Positions 1 through 11,600 of a stretch of 64,000 nt of DNA are shown here, one piece after another; position 1 is the stretch's first letter; the number at the start of each line of letters is the position of its first letter. The DNA is from Larix kaempferi (lineage: Eukaryota; Streptophyta; Pinopsida; Pinales; Pinaceae), in the NCBI GenBank assembly GCA_027924585.1, contig BSBM01000637.1, positions 3,596,001 through 3,660,000 on the forward strand. Reading direction: 5' to 3'. Position numbers and translations under genes: made by a program. The notes under the pieces were generated by a model. The model was given only the letters and a program-made list of their open reading frames with translations, was not told the origin of the DNA and searched no databases.

Positions 1-350
1 GTTGAACCAGTGACACGTGGCATGCCGTACAAGTTCGCTCTCTTGTATTATCCCAAAAAAAGGTCACATTGTGACACTTGGCATAACTCTCTCTTAGAGA
101 GTCCAATTGAGGTCAGACCTATCAGGATGGAAAGATAGCAGGTCGAGATATCTCAGAAAACTTTTTCAGAGGCCGAAGTTCAAATAGTGACACGTGGCAT
201 GCCGTACAAGTTCGCACTTCTGTATTATCCCAAAACAGGTCACGTTGCGACATTTGGCATAACTCTCTCTCAGAGAATCCAATTGAGGTCAGACCTATCA
301 GGATGGAAAGGTAACAGGTCAGGCTATCTCAGAAAACTTTTTTTCAGACC
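1..350 (+). repeat. Leader tandem repeat of about 176 bp with G-box in element C
   Basis: Two copies of a unit of about 176 bp lie in tandem. Each has the G-box hexamer CACGTG (14-19 and 191-196), then a segment with the words aattgaggtcagacc and tatctcagaaaactttt. The same repeat occurs inverted in element D at 14726-15096, where it lies just inside the 5' LTR, so it belongs to the transcribed leader. Confidence 0.85.
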
Positions 351-2741
351 CTATGGATTGAAAAGTTTGGAGTTACACTAGAAACAATCAGGTACATATT
401 TTTGTCAAAACAGAATTATTTTTGAGTACCTTCATTCATGGCTTCCGGAATTTAGGGATTTGGAGAAAGTTGGAATTTTTTTAATCGGAGACCACAGCTG
501 AATGCTACTCATCAAAATAAAAATTTAGAGACCAAGATCAGAATTTTTGGCTCGGCAGAAGGCCGGGCTTGATCAGACCCTAGTTCGGGACTTTGATCAG
601 AAAAGTGGAAAATTAGGGCTTCTGTGAAAATGGGAATTTTTGAAATCTGTGACCATGGCTGGAAGCTCCTCAGAAAAATAGAAGCTTAGAGCTTTGGATC
701 AAACCTTTTGGTTGGGCAGAAGAGTGTGCTTCATCAAACCCCAGTTCAGGGTCACGTCCAGTGAATCCAGAAGTTTCAAAGGCAAAATTGAGGAGTGAAA
801 CTTTGCAGTTTTCAAATTCTGAATATACCAGTTTGATCAGCTCATCAAGGCGCATATTTCTATCCTTTCAAAAGTTTGAAATTCAAAGTTTGAATGTTTG
901 GGGTTTCTCTGACAAACCCATATCCATCTCCAGGTCCAGTTCTTGCAAATCAAGTGGATTGGGTTAATCCTAGAAGAAGATGGATTGGTCACTTGCATAA
1001 GTGAAGAAGTTCATGTTTCAGAGGGAGATGAGGCTAAGGCCTTACATAAGAAGATTACAAGCGATCTCGATAGGTATGACTCATTGAGGTATGTTTTGAG
1101 ATTTGTTCATGATTAAGTTTATGGTATGTTCTGTCTTCATATTATTACGGTTAGTACAATCTTGATTTTAGACTTGTCATATCACCTTAATAAAATTATG
1201 AATGCATGATAGAAAATATTCATTGATTAGGGTGTTGACACTTATGATTGTACCAATACATTATGGTGTTGTATAAGGTTTATGTTGTCTACTAACATGA
1301 AAGGTACACCAAGAAAGACAAATCATGTTCTGGTTCAAGAACATATGATCATGATGACATGAGGACAAAGATTCATCCATTGTTATGGATCACATAGAAG
1401 ATATACTTTCGAGGTATGTATAACTTGTGTCTACAATGGTTAACTTATGAGACATGCAGGTTACTAGCACAAGTCACTGAAGAGAACCAGAAGACAATAT
1501 GCGGGTATGTTATACATAAATAGCTAGCATGCTAATCCAGGTATGTTTTTCCTATATCAAGCTAGAATCCTACCTTGTGTTAGGATCTTATACTGTCGTT
1601 GATAATGATTATTCATGAAGTCATAGGTTTGAATAATCATGGTTATATGCATATTATGTGTCTTACCTTAATTAATGATATGACTAACCTGAAGAGTCAT
1701 AGGTTTGAGTAATTATAGGTTTAGACATGTTATGTTTCTTATGATTTGACTAACCATAAGAATCCTACATAAACCTTGAATGCTAATGCTTATTATTTCT
1801 GTTTGAAATGATCATGACTATACATGCTTGAGATTATTGTGTTTTAATAGTATACTAATGAATGTATAATTTTATATGAGATCACAAGGATAACAAAATC
1901 ATGATACTAATAAGCATGCATAGGGACCAAGGATGAATATGAGTTCAAGAACAGGTAATCCAGGAAGCAAAGATCAAGAGGGAGTACACTCCAATGGTTT
2001 ATGCAAGGATGCAGATATTCAGAGGGAGTTGACCATCTCTCTACATTCCACAACAGAAAGGTGTAGAAGAAGCTACTTCAGAATAGGACTCCAGCAGCTC
2101 CTACAAGGAAGCAAAGACTCAGAGGGAGTCCACCCAACGAACAAACAAAGATAAGTATTTGAATTGTCATTTCTTAAATAATACTATTCAATAATGTATA
2201 TACTGATGTTCCTAGAATTAGGTTGTGTATTATGCATATTAGAATAATTTCATTGATGAACAGTATACTACTAATATGCATGGGTAAGTGGCCTATGGCA
2301 CTGTACAACATTCCATTGCTACTTATCTAGAATGAAACCTCTTTGATGACATGTTGGGAGTTGTGCACACTCTTAACAATGTTCTGGTAGAGATTGGAAG
2401 GCATCTAGAAAGTTACAGGATATGGATAAATGTTGTATTGAAGCATTGGCTAAGATAATTGCATGACTGTATGACATATTTCTTTATGTGTAAGAATTTG
2501 TTCTGAAAATTATGAGATGTTTCTAATCATGCAATTTAACCTGTATTGTAGGAAAGACCGTATATCTTCACCTACAAAAGAAGGACTGGCTCTGTAGAAC
2601 TTCCTATGATGAGTAGATTCAGAGATTGATTGAGATAGCAGTAGCAGTGACGATGATGATGACTCGATGATGATTATCCAGTGACGATGATCCAGAGAAG
2701 ATGACTTGTGCTAGAAGAAGTGTGCTGAGAAATACCTTCCT
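351..2741 (+). other. Non-coding interior of element C
   Basis: No reading frame longer than about 75 codons and no retroelement protein motif is visible. Similarity to element D continues to about 2500. Several AGGTATG words (near 1073, 1088, 1412, 1503 and 1538) resemble plant splice donors, and TACTAAC at about 1288 resembles a branch point, so the transcript could be a spliced non-coding RNA; this is weak. The stretch at 2640-2710 is rich in GATGAT words and sits where D has about 3 kb of tandem arrays. Confidence 0.6.
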
Positions 2742-2754
2742 AGTTAAGAGGGAG
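2742..2754 (+). promoter_or_regulatory. Polypurine tract of element C
   Basis: The sequence agttaagagggag lies directly before the LTR start TGTTGATG. It would prime plus-strand DNA synthesis. Element D has the equivalent tract on the other strand at 9406-9417. Confidence 0.8.
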
Positions 2755-2882
2755 TGTTGATGTATATGTAACTTCGGAATGTATTTCACATATATGTATA
2801 TTGTATTCCTATAGAGATGGTATTATTCCTCTATAAGGAAGTGTCGTCATTTATATTGTAAATGTCGTAACTTATTCTTGAT

Positions 2883-3013
2883 GGGTTATTAGACCACCTT
2901 GTTGGGGTCGACCCTGTATAAGTCATATGGATCAAAGGGTTATTAGACCACCCTATTGAGGGTCGGCCATGTGGGTCAAAGGGTTATTAGACCACCCTAT
3001 TGGGGGTCGGCCC
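2883..3013 (+). repeat. U3 repeat, three copies, upstream of the TATA box
   Basis: Three imperfect copies of a module of about 35 bp read gggttattagaccacc followed by a gggtcgrcc word, separated by gtcatatggatcaaa-like spacers. Element D's LTRs carry two copies on the minus strand (for example 9190-9275). Position 70 to 200 bp upstream of the TATA box suggests a promoter or enhancer module. Confidence 0.7.
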
Positions 3014-3082
3014 AGTCAGCATTATGTTATGTGGTTAAGTTCGAGCCTACATGAGTTAGGTAAAAAGGCAAGTCAAGTCAAG

Positions 3083-3091
3083 TATAAATAG
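3083..3091 (+). promoter_or_regulatory. TATA box in LTR of element C
   Basis: TATAAATAG lies in the middle of the LTR. The same word sits at the matching place in the LTRs of D. Confidence 0.7.
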
Positions 3092-3404
3092 AGTGCGGGA
3101 GGCACTCTATTTACTCACTCACTTCTCACTCATGCACTCAAGGAGGAGTGGCACACTTATGGAGGAGGAGGATCTGCTGCTAGGTTATGTCTATATCTTG
3201 TGGTTGGGTTGTATCATTGCTCTATCTATCTCTGAGGAAGTTATTGGGGTTTTTCACCTTTATGGTTTTCCCCAAGTAAATCTTTGTGTCTCTTGTGTGC
3301 TTGCATTATTGTCTCCATGATTGATATGTTGTAGATATGCTGTACATGTTGTTCTCTCAGTTAAGATCCTAGATCAGATTGAAGTAAATTCTGAAAATTT
3401 AACA

Positions 3405-3786
3405 TCCCTCTCGTTAAAGGGACACCCTTAGCCACTTGGTTCTACTATCCATATTGTCTGACCTAGATTTCATCACCTTGTAGAGGATATGTCTGGTTGA
3501 ATCAGAATACTATATAGTTAGGTGTTTGCATGCTCCCTTACCTCCTTTTGGTCTAGCGAGTCCACCATTTTTATTTTTAGAGAACCACCTACTTGTTGGT
3601 ATTCTGACCATTTTTTTTGATACTCCGCTTATTGTAGCACAGATGTTATAGTAAACGTTTTGAGCTAGTTGTTGGCTTGAGTGCCATATTTTTTGCTCTC
3701 TCCTTCTGCACACTCAGCTGCATTAGGGTTTTTGAGCTGTTTTTCACTCAACACAACCCCTAGATACTTGACACCATCTGTCACCA
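3405..3786 (+). other. Untranslated leader of element B (3' part)
   Basis: No gene is seen. It matches the leader of F at about 41551-41905, including the shared phrases ttcatcaccttg and tctgcacactc. At the place of F's Gag start ATG (41907), B reads ATT (near 3788), so the Gag start appears lost. Confidence 0.65.
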
Positions 3787-5860
3787 TTGAGTCCCCAAGA
3801 CACTGTCGACGCCTCTGGGATGAGCCCCCGTAGCACGGTTCACTTGAAATCATCCGTCATAGACGCAGAGCTTCATCACTTGATACCACTCATCATAGAC
3901 CTAGAGCTTCGTCACTTGACTCTACTCGTCGATGACATAGAGCTCCGTCCCCTGACTCTGACGCCCCTTATTTCACATCTGATTCTGAGGCAGAGTCCGA
4001 ACACCCCACTTACACTACACCAACCAGCCCCATGGCTGGCATGACTTCCAACCCTTTCTTTGTAGGGACCCTCGGTGGAACGTCCATAAAAACCCCAGCC
4101 ACCACACCTGCTTTGGGTATGCCCTCGATGGGGCCCACACCCACCATTCTGATCACTGTGCCAACTCCAATGGCTAGCATACCCAACCCAACCCCACTAG
4201 TGACTCACACTATGCTTAGTGGTGCAGGACCCTCCCATACCACCTCCACCCCCCCGTTTGGGGGTCACATCCCTATCACAAACCTAGGTCCTACACTTGG
4301 GGACATTAGCCCCAACGTGGCCACCACCACCAGCATGTCACATCCTTCTACTAGTTTTCCATTCATAGCTAGTCTCAACCTTCTTGACCTAGCCAGAATG
4401 ACCAACGATCCCATCAGACACGATCCTATGTGGCCTCACATGCCCACCAAGCTCCCATCAGACATCCCTAAGTTTGATGGTAAGGTAGCTAAAGACCCTC
4501 AATATCACATTATGTCCTTCCACCTATGGTGTTCCTCTAACTCCATAGTGGACGACTCTATCTGACTCCATCTATTACAATGGACCCTTACTGGCTCTAC
4601 ATCCAAGTGGTACATCGAGCAGCCTCATGGGACTCACGCCACCCTTACTTCCCTTGCCTCGACCTTCCTGCAGTTATTTCAGTTACCTATCCGTTATGAT
4701 GTGGGAGTTGAGATCCTATTGTCTTGCAGACAAACCATGGCCACCCACATCACTAATCACATTCATGAGTGGCGTCGACACCGAGGCCTGTGAAAAATCA
4801 AGTTAGATGACCATATCTTCCTAGATTGGTTTCTCAAATATCTCCTTCCCATCATTGCTAAGGATGTGGCATCCGAACGACCCCAGTCCAAAGAAGAGGC
4901 CATCTCAAAAGTCCAACAATTTGACCTTATCTATGCCCAGTCTGGTTACTTATATACCATTATACCCGACGCTCCTCATGGTGATTCCTCTCGAAACGAC
5001 GCACCGGGGGAATCCCATGCTGCCGATGGAATCATTTTCCATGTTGCATCACATAACCACCCCTTTTCCATTATACATCCTAGTACTAGCCCCGAACTTT
5101 CGTGAGCTACGTCCCACTCTAGAGAAACCAATTCGTATGCTCCCATGGCACACCACCACCATTCCCATGGACCCTCATGTCCACCACAGTGTTTTGTCCA
5201 ACCACCCCCCAATTACACCTCACACCTACTATCACCAGTAGGTCGCACACTCTCCTATACCTTCCTAAGCCCCACCCACTTATTTTCCCCCACAAGAAGC
5301 ACCTGCAGCAACTCAACCACCGGTCACACAGACATTTCACCAACCCACACCAGGTCCCGCACTTCCACCACCTCGAGTCCCACCCACTTATTATCCCCCG
5401 TAGCCTACTCCCGCACTTGCACAACCCCAAAATCCCCCTGTTGTCCAAGGGAAAGTGTACGCATTGCAAAATCCACAGCAAAACCAAAATACCCAACGTA
5501 ACCAACAAGGCCAACAAAACCACAGAAAGGGACGTAACTGCAGAAACAACCCTCCTCCAGACCAAGGCGACCAACCACCTAATACCCAACACAATAATAA
5601 TGCTGCACCTACCAACCAAAACCCCGACAGACCACCAAAGTAAGCTAAAAACCACAACTTATGAACAAACCATCCTTGTTCCATCTACGGGGTCTACAGC
5701 CATTACACACACGCTTGCCCACATTTGGAGCGGGCACGACAACTTTGGACCGATGATGCCCACCGCCAAGGGAACGAGACCCCATCGGTGCCACCTAACC
5801 CCCCACCACCTCAAACTCAACCATTGGTATTACATAATCCTTTACCAACCCAAGGAGTGG
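3787..5860 (+). pseudogene. gag: gag of element B (broken)
   Basis: Gag would form the particle and bind the RNA. The recognisable capsid-like core is at 4360-5104, starting near the words LNLLDLARMTNDP and KFDGKVAKDP, which line up with F at 44000-44600. In-frame stops occur at 4563 (TGA) and near 4790, and the reading frame shifts several times in the proline-rich and glutamine-rich part (5105-5640). A zinc-knuckle remnant lies near 5670-5725: Cys, then Tyr where the second Cys should be, then His and Cys. Identity as Tat-like gag rests on the similarity to F and on the downstream pol. Confidence 0.75.
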
Positions 5861-6016
5861 TGAACACTTAACCGTTGGCTCCCCCTCAAGGAACCGCGCC
5901 ACCCAGCCCTGTCCCCCGCAGCCATGTCTGCATTAGAGGTCTTAAAAACCTGTCCTACATAGTGTAAGACCCTACTAATCGCTATTGGTGGTATCGATCC
6001 CACTGACTCACGACTA

Positions 6017-6598
6017 ATGACCTTTGATTTGGTCCAATCTGAACCATGCCTGCATTCCACATTAGCATTCCAAGTTTCTATATCCATTCGAAACCTTGTA
6101 ATCCATCGATGTGTCATCGATGAGGGTGCCTCCACATGCATTATTTCCACTTTTGTTTTGCGGAATTTAGGATCCCCCACTCTCCAACCATCCACCACTA
6201 CGTTGCGAGCCTACAACGGCCATTCGGATAAACCCCAAGGTCTCTTAGCCAATGTTCCCATCCAGTTGGCTGGTAAAATAGTACTTATTGACATAGAGGT
6301 CATCAACACCCAACATGATTATAACCTCTTACTTGGCTACAGTTACATGTACACCATGCAGGCGGTTGCTTCATTTGCTTTTCATATCATGATGTTCCCT
6401 CATGAAGGGCGAGTGGTCAAGATTGATCAACTCACCTATTACGATCCTAGTTCCCCAGCTGCACCCGAAAATGTTCTCCCCATGGTTGAACAACCCGTTC
6501 ATGGTGCATCTACCTCATTGGTTTCCTCAGTTGGACCTGAAATCTACTTAGATACGCCGATGACTTCCACATTGAGATCCATTCCACCCTCGTCATAG
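6017..6598 (+). pseudogene. Aspartic protease domain of element B
   Basis: The protease would cut the polyprotein. The active-site segment reads VIDEGASTCII, so the usual Asp-Thr-Gly is Asp-Glu-Gly; element F has the same DEGAS word. The second conserved segment reads YNLLLGYSYM, close to the family's ILG turn. It is followed by HEGRVVKIDQLTYY, shared with F (HEGKIVTIDQLDYY). The frame is open for 193 codons but is cut off from gag by frameshifts. Confidence 0.75.
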
Positions 6599-7316
6599 GC
6601 GACCGAAATATCTAACTTATGTACCTTATCCCACAATACACAAACCCCTAACTATCAACCACCCTTGCTACCCCAGCCACCGTCGGTACCTAGTCATGTT
6701 GGTGCTACACCCATTCATACCATCCCCTTCATATTCCCCCCTTCGGGAGTTGTAAGCACCCCGGTTATGGCCACACTCAACCTTCTAGGGTTAACTTTAT
6801 GACTACCTATGTGGTATCTCACACCCCATGCTTCCCCTCCGACACCAAACGTTGTCTTATAGCCTATACAACCCATTACTACAGCTAGTCGACCACCTCC
6901 TGGTGTCACCACTCCTTCCTCATCCACCAATCCACCCAATCTTACCAAACACACTGGGGGCAGAGGCCCATTACCTTATACCACTCTGCCCACACTCAAA
7001 ATAGTTAAAAATCCCCCAACATTTCATGCTCCTCCCAAATGCTCTTTGTGTGATGAGTTAGGCCATGCTACCCATCAATGTCCACAATTACCCGCATTAC
7101 AGGAGCACATGCAAATGCTTGACAATGACCCCAACATCCCTGTTGTCCAACTTGACCTTACTCTTAAGCCTTGCGATAAATCACTGCATACCAATCACCA
7201 TTTTGCAATATGCGGTATTTACGGCCATTAATCACATCACTGCCCTGATCTCCTGGATTACAGAGCCACCCTCTACGAAATTATTAATCTAGACCTCGAG
7301 ACATCTCCCCCCACCA
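6599..7316 (+). pseudogene. Region with extra CCHC zinc knuckles between protease and RT of element B
   Basis: A proline-rich stretch, broken by stops, leads to a CCHC knuckle at about 7040-7081 (CSLCDELGHATHQC, spacing CX2CX4HX4C). A second, damaged one follows near 7205-7245 (reads ICGIYGH, stop, SHHC). Zinc knuckles normally sit in Gag before the protease. I do not see this module at the matching place in F. Confidence 0.55.
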
Positions 7317-8796
7317 TTGAAGAGATCCACCCCCGCAGAATCCCCTCCAACAAGAGAAATCAATACCATTTATATGATCTCTACTACTAGTGATCCCTCG
7401 TCAATTGATTTGATGTCAAAAAGTTTCCACAATGATGAGGATATTCTCGAGGATCTCACTGCACCTGATTACCCGTGGGATGATATGCACCATCGCTCAT
7501 GTTTCCTCCCAGAGGCGTCCTCCTCTGCCACAGCCACCCAATTCTCTGTCGAGTCCAAATATTTCCTCCCAACCAAAGTTGACTGGTTTAAAGAGCCAAT
7601 TCCCACTCCTGATGCCTTCGAGGAAGGTAACATGGCCAACATCTCACCCATGATCCACATCGATATTTCTGCCCTAGCCGGTGCTCCCGAACTCATTACG
7701 TTGGGAGCCTCCTGCACCAAGTACGATATTGGCAAATACAAAAAACATTTTTAGGAATTCTATGATGTCTTTGCCTGGTCCTACATCGAAATGCCTAGTC
7801 TTGACCCCACTATCATCAAGCACCACATTGACACTTGGCCTGACATGCCTCCCGTTCACCAAAAACAACGTCCCATTCACCCATCAAAGCTCCCCACTGT
7901 CAAGGCTGAAATTGAAACAATTCGCGCAGCAGGTTTTATTTATCCAATCGCATACACCACTTGGGTTTCTAACCCCATCCCTGTTAACAAAAAACAAGGC
8001 AACATCTGGGTCTGCACTGACTTCCGCGATTTAAACCAAGCATGTCTCAAAGACAACTTCCCCACACCATTTGTTGACCAACTCATTGATGCGTGTGCAG
8101 GGCATGAAGTCCTATCCTTCATGGATGGTTTCTCTGGGTATAACCAGATTCAGATCTGCAAGGAAGATCAATGCAAGACTACCTTCACAACCCCATGGGG
8201 CACCTTTGCCTATCGTGTCATGCCTTTCGGCCTTAAAAATGATGGTGCCATCTTCCAGTGGGCCATGACCTATTGTTTCCACGACTTGGTTCATATCCTA
8301 TTAGTCTATCTTGACGATCTCACGGCACGTTCCAAGAAATGATCCGACCACCTTAACGACCTCCAGCAAGTTTTTCTACATTATTGCAAGTATCAGATCT
8401 GCTTGAACCCACTCAAGTGTGTCTTTTGCGTTTCGATAGGACGGTTGTTAGGTTTCATTGTTTCCCACAAAGGAATCATTGTTGACCCTTAAAAGTTCAA
8501 GCCATATTAGACCTTCCATCACCACATACCCTCCGGCAGCTACAGAGCTTACAGGGGAAATTGAATTTCCTCTGCCTGTCTTCGTTCTTGACTATGCCAC
8601 CACCATTCATGGTTTCTTATGATTGCTTCATACCCACATACCCTTTGTTTGGGATGACTAGGCGCAAGCTACTTTCGAAGCCCTTAAAAAAGCTCTCACG
8701 TAGGTCCCATTGATCTCCCCTCCGAATTTCTCTAAGGACTTCATCCTTTACATTTTAGCATTTGATTATGCCATATTAGGGGTGCTTGTTCAAGAA
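7317..8796 (+). pseudogene. pol: Reverse transcriptase and start of RNase H of element B (broken)
   Basis: The reverse transcriptase core is open at 7791-8342: SFMDGFSGYNQI, FAYRVMPFGLKN and the catalytic YLDD at about 8308-8319 are seen. A TAG lies just upstream (7752) and a TGA at 8340, followed by frame changes. The resident RNase H begins near 8727 (FILYILAFDYAILGVLVQED); the first catalytic Asp of the usual VDAS word is replaced. The gene is cut by element D at 8802 and continues at 16080. Confidence 0.8.
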
Positions 8797-8801
8797 GATT
8801 C
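8797..8801. repeat. Target site duplication of element D, left copy
   Basis: gattc here and again at 16075-16079 flank D exactly. Joining the sides restores the reading through VQED in the RNase H of B, as judged from element F. Confidence 0.95.
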
Positions 8802-9405
8802 TGTTAAAATTCAAGATGCTAAGACAGAAAATAGCAGCATTACATTCCATTTCACAATAATAGCATATACAGGATCACTGAAGAAACAACAAGCACAGCA
8901 TAAACACAAGAGACAGAGATTTATCCTGGGAAACCCTCATGGGGTAGAAAACCCAGCAAAGCTTCCTCAATATAGATGACCAGCAATATACAAAGATGAA
9001 ACCCTGAGACATGATCTCCTCCTCCACAATAGCAGACCTCTCCTCCACAAGTGCGTTATCCTCAAGTGAGTGAATGTGTATAATGAGGAACACACCTCCT
9101 CTATTTATACACTACTCTGATATGTATTTTACACAAGTACATGTAGGCTCGTATTTAACCATTAGGTTAAATACCCCATTATAACTGACTGGGCCGACCC
9201 CTCTAGGGTGGTCTAATAACCCTTTGACCCACATAACACATACAGGGCCGACCCCCACTAGGGAAGTCTAATAACCCAAGTTACCACATTCCGACGGAGG
9301 AATAAACATCTCCGGATATACAATAAGATCTTCACGGAGGAATGAATCATATCCGGAATAATAAAGTACAAATATAATATTCTTTGAAGTTACAATATCT
9401 CAACA
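8802..9405 (-). repeat. 3' LTR of element D
   Basis: On the minus strand it starts TGTTGAGATATTG and ends AATTTTAACA. It has the same length as the other LTR (15471-16074). A TATA box (TATAAATAG, minus) is at 9101-9109, and two U3 modules with gggttattagac lie upstream of it. Confidence 0.95.
9101..9109 (-). promoter_or_regulatory. TATA box in 3' LTR of element D
   Basis: ctatttata on the plus strand reads TATAAATAG on the element's sense strand. The matching site in the 5' LTR is 15770-15778. Confidence 0.65.
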
Positions 9406-9417
9406 CTCCCCCTTAAC
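9406..9417 (-). promoter_or_regulatory. Polypurine tract of element D
   Basis: On the minus strand gttaagggggag abuts the LTR start TGTTGAG. It fixes the element's orientation together with the primer-binding site at 15459-15470. Confidence 0.85.
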
Positions 9418-9635
9418 GAGAAGGATATTATAACAGCATCTGCACGAGCAAGGAGTCATCAACATCATACATGATACATCTATAAATCATTGGAAGCTTT
9501 CTCAACATCATCAATAACTCAACCAGTTACTGGAATATCTTCAATACTGGAACATCAACATCTTCAGTACTGAGTCTTTATCTTCTGCAGCACTCAAACA
9601 GCTACAGCAACATCAATATCTGAATCCTCACGATT

Positions 9636-10094
9636 GTCAGCATCGCCATCACACGATCATCAGCATCGTCATCACATGATCAACAGCATCGTCATCTCAC
9701 GATCATCAGCATCGTCATCTCACGATCATCAGCATCGTCATCTCACGATCATCAGCATCGTCATATCATCTCGATCTACAGCATCTGGATCATCTCGATC
9801 TACAGCATCTGTATCATCACGATCTACAACATCTGGATCATCTCGATCTACAGCATCTGGATCATCTCGATCTACAGCATCTGGATCATCTCATCTACAG
9901 CATCTGGATCATCTCGATCTACAGCATCTGGATCATCTCGATCTACAGCATCTGGATCATCTCGATCTACACCATCTCGATCATCTCGATCTACAGCATC
10001 TGGATCATCACGATCTACAGCATATGGATCATCTCGATCTACAGCATCTGGATCATCTCGATCTACAGCATCTGGATCATCTCGATCTACAACA
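9636..10094. repeat. Tandem array of 23/24-bp units in element D
   Basis: The first part (to about 9770) has 23-bp units agcatcgtcatctcacgatc plus atc. The second part has about 13 units of 24 bp built from catctggatcatctcgatct plus acag. Because 24 is a multiple of 3, long repetitive frames are open on both strands; I treat them as by-products. Confidence 0.9.
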
Positions 10095-10111
10095 TAAGTA
10101 TCCTCAACCAT

Positions 10112-10345
10112 ACAAGTACATTAATCAATACATGTATCATCAAAAGTATGTATTCTCACCAATACATCTATCATCAAAACATGTATTCTTACTAATACAT
10201 ATATCATCAAAAGCATGTATTCTCACTAATACATCTATCATCAAAAGCATGTATTCTCACTAATACATCTATCATCAAAAGCATGTATTCTCACTAATAC
10301 ATCTATCATCAAAAGCATGTATTCTCACTAATACATCTATCAATA
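10112..10345. repeat. Tandem array of 34-bp units in element D
   Basis: About six or seven units contain the words aatacatctatcatcaaaag and catgtattctcact. It directly follows the 24-bp array. Confidence 0.85.
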
Positions 10346-10394
10346 CAAGTATCCACACTGATACAAGTATACACAACAGCAGCATACCCTGCAA

Positions 10395-11600
10395 CACACA
10401 TGATCCAATTACGGGATGGTCAATCCCTCTCACTTTAGGACATAGGTCCAAGGATGATACAATCCTGATCCACTTATGGGATGATCAATCCCTCTCAATT
10501 TAAGACATCTCTCATGTCTATGGATGATGCAATCCAGATCAACTTACAGGATGATCAATCCTTATCCTTTTAAGACACCTCACCATGTCTAAGGATGATG
10601 CAATCCCGAATCAACTTACAGGATGATTAGTCCTTATCACTTTAATACACCTTACCATGTCTATGGACGATGCAATCCCAATCTACTTACAAGATGATTA
10701 GTCCTTATCACTTTAAGACACCTCACCATGTCTAGGGATGATGCAATCCCAATCTACTTACAGGATGATTAGTCCTTATCAGTTTAAGACACCTCACCAT
10801 GTCTAGGGACGATGCAATCCCAATCTACTTACAGGATGATTAGTCCTTATCACTTTAAGACACCTCACCATGTCTAGGGATGATGCAATCCCAATCTAAT
10901 TACAGGATGATTAGTCCTTATCACTTTAAGACACCTTACCATGTCTAGGGACGATGCAATCCCAATCTACTTACAAGATGATTAGTCCTTATCACTTTAA
11001 GACACCTCACCATGTCTAGGGATGATGCAATCCCAATCTACTTACAGGATGATTAGTCCTTATCACTTTAAGACACCTCACCATGTCTAGGGATGATGCA
11101 ATCCTAATCTACTTACAGGATGATTAGTCCTTATCACTTTAAGACACCTCACCATGTCTAGGGACGATGCAATCCCAATCTACTTACAGGATGATTAGTC
11201 CTTATCACTTTAAGACACCTCACCATGTCTAGGGACGATGCAATCCCAATCTACTTATAGGATGATTAGTCCTTATCACTTTAAGACACTTCACCATGTC
11301 TAGGGACGATGCAATCCCAATCTACTTACAGGAGGATTAGTCCTTATCACTTTAAGACACCTCACCATGTCTAGGGATGATGCAATCCCAATCTACTTAC
11401 AGGATGATTAGTCTTTATCACTTTAAGACACTTCACCATGTCTAGGGACGATGCAATCCCAATCTACTTACAGGAGGATTAGTCCTTATCACTTTAAGAC
11501 ACCTCACCATGTCTAGGGACGATGCAATCCCAATCTACTTACAGGATGATTAGTCCTTATCACTTTAAGACAAGTCTCATGTCTAGGGACGATGCAATCC
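10395..11600. repeat. Tandem array of 71-bp units in element D
   Basis: About 17 units are spaced 71 bp (for example atgcaatccc at 10741 and 10812). Each holds the word ggaYgatgcaatccc and a second, related word aggatgattagtcc. Units vary by scattered single bases, and the first few are the most divergent. Confidence 0.9.

Larger units (their letters stand above)
1..3404 (+). mobile_element. Element C: truncated non-autonomous LTR retrotransposon (LARD-like)
   Basis: This is the right part of an LTR element whose 5' LTR lies before the window. It is recognised because bases 1 to about 2500 match the reverse complement of element D (about 15070 down to 12950) and because a polypurine tract is followed by a 650-bp LTR. 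No gag or pol reading frame is present, so it must depend on enzymes from another element. The bases after its LTR (from 3405) match the leader of element F from about 41551, so C was inserted into the leader of element B. Its 5-bp target duplication would be tccct at 3405-3409; the left copy is off the window. Confidence 0.85.
2755..3404 (+). repeat. 3' LTR of element C
   Basis: The 650-bp LTR starts TGTTGATG and ends aatttaaca, the same terminal word as the LTRs of D. It holds U3 repeats (2883-3013) and a TATA box (3083-3091). It differs from the 604-bp LTR of D over most of its length, so C and D are separate subfamilies. Confidence 0.85.

Noticed and set aside
670-855. Antisense frame of about 61 codons similar to 14207-14401 in D
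   Set aside because: Similarity follows from the overall DNA match between C and D, and the frame shows no excess of silent changes that I can judge by eye.
5119-5655. 178-codon minus-strand frame opposite gag of B
   Set aside because: It is a shadow of the proline- and histidine-coding plus strand; no relative in F.
8875-9093. 72-codon minus-strand frame in the LTR of D, repeated at 15544-15762
   Set aside because: It is duplicated because the LTR is; no domain or start context supports it.
9634-10263. 209-codon plus-strand frame and 79-codon minus-strand frame over the 24-bp array
   Set aside because: Both are open only because the period is a multiple of three; composition is a pure repeat with no domain, and the array is in a non-coding element.
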